Source: Anolis sagrei (lineage: Eukaryota > Chordata > Lepidosauria > Squamata > Anolidae). From it: DNA of 64,000 nt. Each line of letters starts with the position of its first letter. Within the stretch, counting starts at the first letter, position 1. Location of the stretch: assembly GCF_037176765.1 (NCBI RefSeq), contig NC_090023.1, positions 97,821,366 to 97,885,365 of the forward strand, in the 5' to 3' direction. Below, piece by piece: positions 43,701-55,700 of the stretch. The notes under the pieces were generated by a model that saw only the letters and a list, made by a program, of their open reading frames with translations, was not told where the DNA came from and did no database searches. Position numbers and translations under genes: made by a program.

Positions 43701-46700
43701 GATGATTTCAAGCTGGTTTCCCAGATTGCTGTCTTGAATCTCTTCTGTAGCATAAGAGCTTTTGACATATAAGGCTACTCTGCCTCCTCTCCCCTTTGTT
43801 CGGTTTCTGTGAAAGAGGTTATACCCCTCGATATCTATATTCCAGCGATAGGAGTCATCCCACCAGGTTTCAGTGATGGCTATGATATCATATTTGTGGT
43901 GTTGTGCTAAAAGTTGGAGTTCGTCTTGTTTATTTCCCATGCTCTGTGCATTAGTGTAAAGACATGTGAGCCCCTGAGATCTTCCCTTGAGCTGTTTAAT
44001 TGGGATTATTGTGCTTTTGGTACTTGGTCCTTGTTGTGTTTGTGCAGCCCTCCGTTTAGCCTTCTGGCGATTCCCAGACATTATGGGTAAAGTAGTGTTC
44101 GCAAGGCTGTTGTCCCCCTCCCCCGGTGGACCTAGTTTAAAGTGCGTCTAATGAGGTTTGCGAGTCTGTGAGCAAAAAGGTGTTTTCCTACTTGTGTGAG
44201 ATGCACCCCATCCCTTGCCAGTAGGCCATCCTCCTGGAAAAGCAGGCCATGGTCGAGGAAGCCAAAGTGTTCCTCCTGACACCATTTTCTAAGCCAGTCA
44301 TTGACCTGTACTATTTTTCTGGCTCTTGTGGGTTCGTGTCTTACAACAGGGAGGAGGGATGAAAAGACCACCTGTACATTACATTCTTTTAGCTTTGCTC
44401 CTAGAGCTCGAAAATCATTTGTGATCTTTTGAAACGTATGCCTTGCAGTATCATTGGTTCCTACATGAATCAACATGAGGGGAGGACGGTGATAGGGCTT
44501 GAGGAGCCTGGTGAGCCTCTGAGTGATATGGTGTATTTTTGCCCCCGGTAGGCAGCATATTTCTCGAGCCATCCCATCTGGTCTGGAAATGACAGCTTCC
44601 GTTCCTCTAAGGAGGGAGTCACCTACTACCAAGACCTGTGTACTTTCGGGAATGACAGGGCCCCTTTTGTGCAATGTTGTGTGTAGGTCTCCAGAAAAGT
44701 GATCCTGTTGGTGTGAATTGTGTAGGTGAAAAGTGTTGTCCTCCTTCTCGACATCCCCGGTGCATTTGTCAAGGACAATCCATTGAGATTCGTACAAGAA
44801 CCTATCGTTCTCCTGTATGTGTTCCTGTTGCACCTGGTCTATGGTTGGGGATGGTACACCTGCAGGATTGTGCAAGTGTGAATGTTGTGAAGTGTTGTCC
44901 CAGTCAGGGCTATCCCCTGCACACTGATCAAGGATGAGCCTGATCAAGGATGATCAAGGTTTACCTACAATCAAAGAGCATTCTGAACTACACCAACAAT
45001 GGAATTTAACGAACCTTGGCACACAGAACTCTCATGTCCAACAGAAAATACTGGGAGGGTTTGGTGGGTATTGACCTTGAGTTTTGGAGTTGTAATTCAC
45101 CTACATCCAGAGAGCACTGTGGACTCAAACCATGATGGATCTGGACCAAACTTGGCACGAATATTCAATATGCCCAAATGTGAACACTGGTGGAATTGGG
45201 GGGAAAATAAATCTTGACATTTGGGAGTTATAGTTGCTGGGATATATAGTTCACCTAAAATCAAAGAACATTCTGAACCCCACCAACAACAGAATTGGGC
45301 CAAACTTCCTACACAGAACCCCCATGACCAACAGGAAATACTGTGTTTACTGATGGTCTTTGGAGACCCCTCTGACACTTCCTCGTGACCCCCCCCCCCC
45401 CCCGCTGATTTAGATCTGACTTTTTCATTCTATTTCACATCTGTATGGCTTGTACCTATTGTGTTAACTATAGTGCTCAACTAACTACAAATCAGAGGTT
45501 CTATCTCAAACTAATTGCCATATTTTACCTCCAGTTGTTTTGCATTCTTGTTTCTCCTCCTTCCCTGCTTTAGTCCTTATCTTAAAACATGTTAACCAGA
45601 TCTGGACTTCAAGACAGGGATTTAGGATTTTACAAATAAGGAATCTCATTTTTCCAGTATTTACTTTTGTCATGTGAATGAATGTCATGTGACCTCGGTT
45701 AGCAGTTAGGCCCCTTCTGAGCAATCCTTGGAAATAATGTTCTTATGTGCAATCCCACACATTGCAACTAAACCTACTAAAATTTCCTCGCTTCTCTTTT
45801 ATTCTGTCTTGTTCATACAACTCCAGCCTCTTTAGATATCACTGATGCGTATGATGAGGTAGTCATCCAAACCAATGTGAAGATTGTCTCCTTTTTTTCA
45901 CCTATTCTGTCACCAGAATGCCAACACATGAGCACTTGGAATACTGATGGTTCTAGATTATAATGCTACAAATATCCTAGCCGGGGATTCTGGTAATGAC
46001 TGTCCCAAAAGAAACTTTTCTTACCTTTGTAGAGCTGCAGCAGCAACAGACCTTTCCACTACTTCCGTTGAAAGGCTTCCTTTACATCTAGTGAAATCAT
46101 TTGAGCAACTAAAGGATTGCTGCCTTACAGATCCACTTTTCAATCCAGTGATCACCATAGAGACTTGCTTTTTTCAAGGATTGGAGCGATGTGAATAGTG
46201 GAAAGCAAATGTTATCCTCAGAACTGTTGTTTTTTGTTTTGGAACCACTTACGCATGAGATGTCATTTGAAAACATTTCTTACTAAGCAAGTTATTAGGA
46301 ACAGAGTTAGGTATCTTATATCAATGTGATAGTGTGCTACCTCATCTTTGTTCTCTTGTATGTCACACTAGTGAATTAAAGTAATATGGCAGATGTTTAT
46401 CTTAGGACACCTAACATCGACCAGCTAGCAAAGGAAGGAGTGAAACTCACTCAGCACATTGCAACAGCTTCCCTTTGTACTCCAAGCAGAGCAGCTTTCT
46501 TGACTGGCAGATATCCCATCAGATCAGGTGAATATTCTTGGAATATATGTGTACATATACAGCTAAAAGACTGTGAACTATTCCTTTGCTGTTGTTGTGT
46601 TCCTTCAAGTTGTTGTTTCTAAGGTCCCTTCTACACTGCCATATAATCCAGTTCAAACCATACCTCAATTTTATAAGGCAGTGTAAAGGGGGCTTAACTT

Positions 46701-49700
46701 GTGGCAACTCTGAGGCAAACCCATCACTGGGTTTTCTTGGCAGGATTTGCTCAGAGGGTTGCCTTCCTCTGAAACTGAAAAAGTAGGACTTGTTCAAGGT
46801 CACTAGTGGGTTTCCACATCTGAGCAGGAATGCAAACTGGTCTTCACAGTCCTAGTCTAACACTCAGTCCATGGCCCCCCTTCTACACTGCCATATAAAA
46901 TCTAGATTATCTGCTTTGAACTAGATTATATGGCACTGTAGACTCATATAGGGTCTGCAGTGGTGCAGCTGGTTAAACTTCTAAGCTGCAGAACTTGCTG
47001 ACCAGAAGATTGGCAGTTCAAGTCCACTGGATGGGGTGAGCTCTCGTTGCTAGCCCCAGCTTCTGCCAACTTAGCAGTTCAAAAACATGCAAATGCTAGT
47101 GGATCAATAGGCATGGCTTTGGTGGAAAGGTAACAGCTCTCCATGCAGTCATGCCAGCCACATGACCTAGAAGGAGTCTATGGACAACACCGGCTCTTCG
47201 GTTTAGAAATTGAGATGAGCACCACCACCACCCCCAGAGTTGGGCTCGGCTAGACTTAATGTTAAGGGGAAAACTTTGCCTTTAGACTCATATCATTCAG
47301 TTCAAATTAGATAATGTGGATTATCTACTTTGATAATCTGGGTTATGCAGCAGTGTAGAAGGGGCCCATGGCACCATGCTGGCTCTCACCAAGCCCTATT
47401 GTTATCTCTTTAAAATAATGCATTTAGTTCTTCATGAAAATATGTATATCTATAAACAATATTCAGGATACTTTAGGTGGATTCTCTCATATATTTTGTA
47501 TCAATATTTAATATCTCCACCATAAGCTTAGATAACTTTTTCTTATTGTGCAGGGTGCAAGAAAACCAAATAGGAGCAGTTGAAAAACATGGATTAATTC
47601 AGGAGTGGCTATTTCTTTTCAAAGCAGTCATTTTGTTCTTCACAGATATTTAAAACTCTTCCCTTTAACCTCCTTGATCTATTGCTCCCAAGATGCCCTG
47701 GGAAGCAGGACTGAGGATTAAATTACTGTTAGTTCAGTAGAGCACAGTAGACCGTTTTTTTTAGAGAATTCTGAACTATAATAATCCCTAGGATGGCACC
47801 ATGACAGTTAAAGTGATATAAAATTAATACAACACTACTGTTGTTGTCGGTAATATGTCAGACCATTTTGTGTCAAGTTACTTTTCCCTAGCTGTGGCAA
47901 GGAAGGATTGGTCTGAGCTGTTGACGTTGTAACAGTTCTTCACTCTGAGTGGGGAATGTGTTGTTCATAGCAAGACATGTTAGATCCTGACTTAGGCATG
48001 ATTGAAACTATGGTGAGGAATTAGTCATGAATAACATTAGTCCTTTGGTAATAACTCAGTTCTGACTTGGAGCTTACGTTATTTTATTATTTTATTAGAT
48101 TATTATTATTATTGTTATTATTTTCAGGGAAGGAAAAAAAACTACCAGGCAGTCCTTAGTATTTAATCACTGATGTTTATTTAGTTTTTATCTTGTCATT
48201 CTCCCAAAATAGTATCCAAGGAGACTTCTTTTTACAGAAGTTCTTACACAGCTTGCTTCCCCCTCATGAATATTTATATATAATGAAGATGAGAAACATA
48301 TGTATAACCTTGCACATACTGTTACTGACTAAAACCTTGTTAAAAGATAGCTCACAAAAAATATAATGAACAGATCCAAGTTGAGCACCCTTTATCTGGA
48401 ATTCCAGAAATGGAAATACTCCAAAATCATCTTGTGAATGGCTGTGATAGTGGCATCATTGTTTTTATGTTGGTTCAATGCACACAAACTTTGTTTCATG
48501 CTCAAAATTATTTAAAATGTTGTAAAAAAAAATCCTTACCTTCAGGCTATGAATGAATGTCATGTTTAGGCTTGGGTTCCATTTCCAAAATATCTCCTGT
48601 ACATATATGCAAATACCAGTTTCCCAAAATCTAAAACACTTTGGGTCCAGACATTTCAGATAGGGGATGCTTAAACAGTACTAAAATTTCAACTCATCGT
48701 GATATAGATTTCCTCCCACCTCCTTGAGTGCACTTTTCCATTAATGTGCTCTGATCCTTGTAACTTACATAGACTTCTCCCTTGATGATATGCAAGTTCC
48801 TTAGGTGATTTAAAGAGACCGCTGGAGAAATTTGCAATGTACGCTATTCCTATGTGAGTTTTTTCCCCACAAGGGCATATCCAGACAGTGCCTAAAATGG
48901 GGCGTCCAAATGACACCTCAGGTAAAAATGAAAACCCTACTTTGTCCCAAATTAATTTGACACCTGGAAAAACCCGGGTCTTTCCAGTGGTGAGTGCTGT
49001 GTGGATCTGGCCTGGGGATTGTGATGCATGACTTCCAGTCCCAATCCACACAGTTGTCTCGAAAAACCCTTTCCAAAACCCTTTAAAAACCCTTAAAAAG
49101 TAAACATTATTTACCTGGCCGGCATTACCCTGCTGCTGGCCTTCTCCTGGCACATGGAAAAGATGTGCCAGACCAAGGGGGAGGAGAAAAATCGCTCCTG
49201 CCCCTCCTCTTCTCCTGACACGTCATTTCTATGATCTAGGGCCAGCAACAGGTAATGCAAGCCAGGTAGGTAACTTTTTCTTTTAAAGCCTTTTCTAGTT
49301 TTGTTGTTGGTGGTGGTGGTGGTGTCTGGGTGCATCTCAACACCTCACCCCATGAAAGTGTGGGGTTTGTTACCAGTGTGCAGACAGAAGTCTGATCTGA
49401 TCCGGGTTTTTTTTAAAATCCAAGTCGGACCGGTCTTTTCCCATCTGGAACCGCCCTAAGTAGAGGATGGCAACATGAAAAATGAATTGTGTGATGTCTT
49501 GATAGGGTGTTTCCTTGGTCAATGCAGGTATGGCATCAAGCAATGCGCTTCGGGCATTGCAATGGAATGCTGGCTCCGGAGGGCTTCCTAACAACGAAAC
49601 CACTTTTGCAAAAGTATTGCATCAGCAAGGTTATACCACAGGACTTATAGGTATGTTGATATTCATGCAATGATCTTGCCAATCAAACTTGGCACTTGTA

Positions 49701-52700
49701 CTTTAAATTATGACAAGGTCTAAGAATTAATATGAGCAGTGGATTCATGCAGTTTTGAGTGATGGCGCTGTAACCAACCTGTAATATAGTAACCATTAAG
49801 TTAGCCATAAAGCTTAGCAAATGTGCCGCTTTTCTCTTGGCCACATACCCACTATGTTTCACTAATGGCTTTTAGAAGCAGAAGTAGAAAGAGGGAAGGC
49901 GTTAATCAGTAATGTGAGTTTCTTAGATTTCTGTCTATAGCAAATTTGATATTTTTTCATGTCAGGAATGATTTGAGAAACTGCAAGTTGCTTCTGGTGT
50001 GAGAGAATTGGCCGTCTGCAAGGATGTTGCCCAGGGAACACCAGATGATTTACTATACTGTGGGAGGCTTCTCTCTTGTCTCTGCATGGGGAGCTGGAGC
50101 TGACAGAGGGAGCTCAACCCGCTCTCCCTGGATTTGAACCACTGACTGGTTGGTCAGCACTCCTGCTGGCAGAAGAGTTTAACCCATTGTGCCACCAGAG
50201 GCTCCAGCAAAATGGATGAAAAAGAAGGAGAAGGGAGAGAAGAATGAACGTACACTGGAATGTACATATACAGTGTAGAACTAATGACATTTGATACCAC
50301 TTCAACTGCCATGGCTCAATGCTATAGAATCATGGGAATTGTAGTTTTACAAGGCTTTTAGACCTTCTCTGCCAATTCCCCAAACTTCAGCTCCTATGAT
50401 TCCACCGAATTAAGTCATTGTCATTGGAGTGGCATTAAACTGTATTAATTGTATAGTATAGATGTATCCATAGTCAAGTTGACAGTGGTGCTTTAAGATA
50501 ATAAACAGAGGTCTTCAACAGCTTTATGCTACTGTTGGCATGCCAGAAATTAATGGAAACTAGGGTTGAATATAAAAACTTTTGCTTTCACAGAGGCCCA
50601 GTCACTTCTATGGTGCTTCAGAGTAAGATTTTGAGACCACTGTTTCTGGCGGATTGTGGGGTTTTTTTTTTTGTTTTGTTTTTGTTTTTTTGTTAATGTG
50701 AAAGAAAAGTGTCATCTAATAATGACAGTCTGATTTCCTTGATTTCCAGGGAAGTGGCATCAAGGTGTAAATTGTGACTCTGCCAAGGATCATTGTCATC
50801 ACCCTCTAAGTCATGGCTTTGATTATTTTTATGGCATGCCTTTCACACTTCTCAATACCTGCCAGGACAACAAAGATTCAGAGCCATATGCATTCTTTCA
50901 AGCTAAACTGTGGTTTTACACTCAACTCATTGCCTTAGCCATCCTTACAGTTACTGCAGGGAAACTTATAGGGCTGTTCTCTATTACTTGGAAGACACTC
51001 ATCTTCTTGGCATTGCTTGGATTTCTGTTTTTTGCTTCCTGGTATTCCAGCTATGGTTTTGTGAGATACTGGAATTGTATCTTGATGCGCAACTATGATA
51101 TAACTGAGCAACCAATGAAGCTGGAAAGAACAGCATCTCTAATCCTAAGGGAAGCAGTTTCATTTATTCAGAGGTAATTTCTATTTCATGAGATAACAAA
51201 ACTTTAAAACTAGCAATGTTTATTAAATTTGTCTCAATAATTGTTTTTCTTCTTTTTTTGAAGCAACAAACACAGGCCATTCCTTCTCTTTGTTTCTTTT
51301 CTTCATGTCCATACACCTTTGTTTACCACCAAAAGATTTATTGGGAAAAGCCAGCATGGTATATATGGAGACAATGTAGAAGAAATGGACTGGTTGGTAG
51401 GTGAGTCAGCTTTCTTAAATAAATACAATAAAATAAAACTCTGGACAGACCTTATTACCAGAAGGCAAGAAATGGGCTTGGGCATTTTTGTATGTGTCAG
51501 GAGCAACTTGAGAAACTGCGAGTTGCTTCTGGTGTGAGAGAATTGGCTGTGAGAGAATTGGAAGGACATTGCCCAGGGGACACCCAGATGTTTTTGATGC
51601 TTTACCATCCTTGTGGAAGGCTTCTCTCATGTCCCCACATGGGGAGCTGACAGAGGGAGCTCAACCCTCTCTCCCCAGATCTGAACCACTGACCTGTTGG
51701 TGAGCAGTCCTGCCAGCACAAGAGTTTAACCTTAACTTAGTTTTCCATCATGTGACTGTCAGTTCTAGATGCTAATAATTCACAGACTGGCTAATGAGGA
51801 AACTATACTTTCCAGTAGAAAAGTACAAGTTCCATAATCCTATACATTCTTGACAACAAAAATAATTCTTCGTGCCTCGGAACAGGTTTCTAGGCCTGCT
51901 CTCGATATTACTGTATTTGGATGCTGATTCAAAGAATTGCGTTGGATAGAACACATATCTCTAGTTTCTAAGATATGGTTATCATGATTTTCAGTGGGTG
52001 AGCATATTGTGGCTGGTAGATGGCATATGTTCTGTATCTCAAATATTTGAGCTGTTGAATGGAAACTGTTGCCATTTTTGGAATCAGCAGGTCAAATATA
52101 CCAAGAAACAGGACTAATATTTGAAGTACCAAAATGCATGTTGGCTAGTGATTTTTACAGCATGCTCAAAAGACAGAAAAATAGCTAGTGTATTATTCTA
52201 TCCTGTCTCAGTGCTGCAGTTTATTACTTTTACATAGCTGAAGAAAATGTATGATAAAGAGAACATTAACATGGACTGTACAATTTGAAGTCTTGCATCC
52301 ATTGTAAACCTGTTGATGAATATGCTTTTAATGTGCAGGCCAGATTCTAGATGTGATTGACAAGGAAGGATTGAGAAACAACACACTTGCCTATTTTGCT
52401 TCAGACCACGGAGGAAGTCTAGAAGCTCAAGAAGGTTCAATTCAGCTAGGTGGCTGGAATGGCATATTTAAAGGTAACCTGCATGGAAATACAGCTACTA
52501 GTCCATCTGGAACGCAGGTGGGAACAATATGTCTCTAAATGTTGCTGAATCTAATTCCCAGCATTCTTTACACTTGGCTCATGGAGGTCTTTTATTCATA
52601 AGTGAGCTTAACAACAAATAACACGGAAGTGCAACTATAGACTATTTCAGGATGACTTGCTTTTATGAAATTCTCATTTTCTGTCTCATAGAATCATAGA

Positions 52701-55700
52701 ATCGGATGAGACTATATGGGCCACCTAATCCAACCCCCTACTATGCAGGCAAAATACAAACAAAGCACCCCCAACAAATGGCCATCCCACCTTTGTTTAG
52801 AAGCCTCCAAAGATAGGTTGCCTCTCTGACACACACCCCACTAGTTTCTCACAGAGTCCATCTCCATATTTCTAGATTTTTTTTAAGGCTATGAATATGC
52901 TTTGGGGAAATTCATATTAATGATGTCAATGTATAAATAAGAAATTTTGTCCTGATCAGATACTTTAAATGTTTTGATCTCTCTCCAGTCTCCCTGATTG
53001 TTTGCACATCTTGCAAAAATATGAGTTGGAGTTTTCCAATTATAAAACCATTTGTTCTTTACAGCTGCACCTCTTATAATGTTTGCTGTCTCTAGTGTAC
53101 TCATAGAGCTGAGCCTAAGAGGGAAAGCAATGTGAAATTCCGAGCCATCTGTAATTCTGTGTAGAACTTCAAATCAATTTAAATCAACTTGTCTGTTTCC
53201 ATAATGGTCACATTTGTCTTGTATCTCAATCTAGGTGGCAAAGGCATGGGAGGCTGGGAAGGAGGAATCCGTGTGCCAGGCATATTTAGATGGCCTGGAA
53301 TGCTCCCTGCTAACACTGTGGTGGATGAGCCAACAAGCCTTATGGATGTTTATCCCACACTCACTCATTTAGCTGGAGGAGTTTTACCTCAGGACAGGTA
53401 TAGAGCTTATGTTCTCACTAAAACTATGAAAAATGCTTTAAGATAAACAGAATTGCTTGTGTAACCAAAATCCTTGCATTGTGTTAACCAGAGTAGTTAA
53501 CCAAACCATGTTTTTCCATTCAAGTATATTTATTCTGGGGTGACTTTTGTTCCTAGCTTGTTTCTTGTTTGTTTATCTATGCCCTAGTGTTCTTGCACAA
53601 GGCCCAAACAGCTTTCCTTGTGTCACAATTCCTATTATGGAGCCCCCGGTGACACAATGGGTTAAACCCTTGTGCCTGCAGGAATGCTGATGACAGGTCA
53701 GTGGTTCGAATCCAAGGAGAATGGGTTGAACTCCCTCTGTCAGCTCCAGCTCCCCATGTGAGGACATGACAGAAGCCTCCCACAAGGATAATAAAACATC
53801 ACACATCCGAGTGCCCTGGGCAATGTCCTTGCAGACAGTCACTTCTCTCACAGTATCTCAAGTCACTCCTGACACAAAAAGAAAAAGAAAAAAAATCCTA
53901 TTATAGGAAAACTGTGACTTTAAGCAGTTTTCTTTGAGTCAAAAAACAAAATTCCCAGCCCATGTAATATTTCCCATTGTGTTTTGTGTAATATGTGGAA
54001 TATGTTTCATGGAATATGGCTGCATTAGGGTCATAATATTGTATCTTGCACCATATCTGTGACTTTGTTGGTTGTCCCTTCTTCTGTGTCCTGTTTTGTG
54101 AACACTGAAAATATTTCTTGTGGTGGTGTTGGAGACCTACTACTCCCCTCATGCAGAACTGAAATGCAAGTATGTTCACATAACACTTCCTAAATGTTTC
54201 TTTAAAAAAATACTTTGCTTTTGGTCACGGTTTTCATTATGCAGTCATTCTGCCAAAGACTCCAAACTTTAGCAGCAATTAGTTCCAGATAACATTGTAT
54301 TCTGCTTATAACCCTGCTATAATTTCCCAGCACTATTCTTAAATTCCCACAGAAATCAACTAATAGTGATTGACAGGGCTGAAACTATCCCTTTGGAAGC
54401 ATCCTAGGAAGGCTCTCTGTTGTATCTGAGCTTCTGGAAATCTTCAGCTTGACTTAGTCTTGTTTTTTTAAAGACTATTTTAATATTAGAAGAAGAAGAA
54501 TAACTTTATTTTTCTACCCCGCCTCCATCTCCCCAAGGGACTCGGGGTGGCTTACATGGGGCCAAGCCCAAGGCAAAATACAGTTAAAACAAAGCAATAA
54601 CAAATTAAAACAGCATAAAACAGCGTAACAATAATAACAAGCATCAAAAGCAACAGCAGACTATTTTGGAGGGGGGGAAGAGGACCACTATGCAAGCTGG
54701 TTAAAGGATAAGGTGGTTCAGTATGGTAGATAGCAACGTATAATAGCATAGGAAATAGCATGGAAACAGAGCAATTTAACAGGATCAATTCAACTGAACT
54801 TAAAGATATATATAGTAATGTAATATAGGAATTCAGAATCAGGTCATGATTCAGGTCATGATATAAGTCATTTGTCATATTATTACTTTTTGTGACTGTA
54901 CTTCCTATGATTTTATATTTAACCTCATATTGGAAATTTCTTGGGGTTTTGTAGTGTTTTAAATTAACCTTTTACAGTGTACAGTTAAGCATTGATATGA
55001 GTGCATGACATTCCCAAGAATGTATAACTTATTTACCTTCCATCTCCTTCTTCTTCCCCTTCTCCTTCCTCCTCATCCTCTTCCTTTGTTTTCTCAATAT
55101 TCTACTTGATGATTAGTCTTTTCTGTATCGTTACAGAATAATTGATGGAAAGAATCTGTTCCCTTTACTACAGCAAAAGGTCAAACATTCAGAACACGAG
55201 TTCATGTTTCATTATTGTGGATCATATTTGCATGCAGTTCGCTGGCATCAGAAAGACTGTGAGTAAAATCTCGCCTAAGTGGGTAAATGCCCCTTCTTTT
55301 ATAACTTGGACCAAACTTGGTTAATCATGGATGGAAGACCACCATGGAGCATCGGTGATCTACAGATCAGACTGGTAGCAAACTCTGCTTTAAACCTTGG
55401 AGAGCCATTGCTCCCAGTTAAACTGACAATACTGAGCTGCATGGATTAGTGCTCTCACTTCACATAAGGCAACTTTCTATGTTTGGAAAATTAGATACAA
55501 AGGGCCTTTGGAGAATTTTTTTTATGCATGCTGCAGTATTGGCAAGAAATTTTATCTGGGTTTTTAATGAAATCCCATTTTGGGAGAAACTGTCATATTC
55601 CATCAGCTTCATAATTACTGTATCAGGGATTGTTGTTTTGTTTGTTTTTTCTACCAGCTGGTGCTTTATGGAAGACTCATTATGTGACACCCATATTCCA

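Larger units (their letters stand above)
41157..44958 (-). mobile_element. CR1 LINE, nearly whole
   Basis: A 3.8-kb retrotransposon reading right to left with three coding blocks: an SGNH-esterase ORF1 (44132-44947), an AP-type endonuclease (43320-44081) and a reverse transcriptase (41241-43283). The 3' end at about 41157 shows the CR1 octamer-like tail (ATAGAATCATAGAATC on the plus strand). GTTTA at each junction may be the target duplication. The 5' end may be truncated, since only about 3.8 kb is present and ORF1 starts close to the junction. It looks young, with coding frames almost open. Confidence 0.92.
40880..45408 (-). mobile_element. hAT-like element copy B, opened by a CR1 insertion
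   Basis: Inverted relative of 891-3121: AGTTCTCAATCTTCCTAATG and AACCATAATATTATTTTCC at the left, minisatellite units (TTGGCACAAATACCCAATA; TTGGCACGAATATTCAATA) on both sides of the CR1, and a C-rich right end (CTCGTGACCCCCC...GCTGATTTAG). The CR1 at 41157-44958 splits it. It lies in gene 2 intron 2. Confidence 0.75.

Noticed and set aside
45947-46198. Plus-strand frame of 83 codons in gene 2 intron 2
   Set aside because: Cysteine-containing but without similarity to the sulfatase exons or any family I recognise, and without fitting splice phases.
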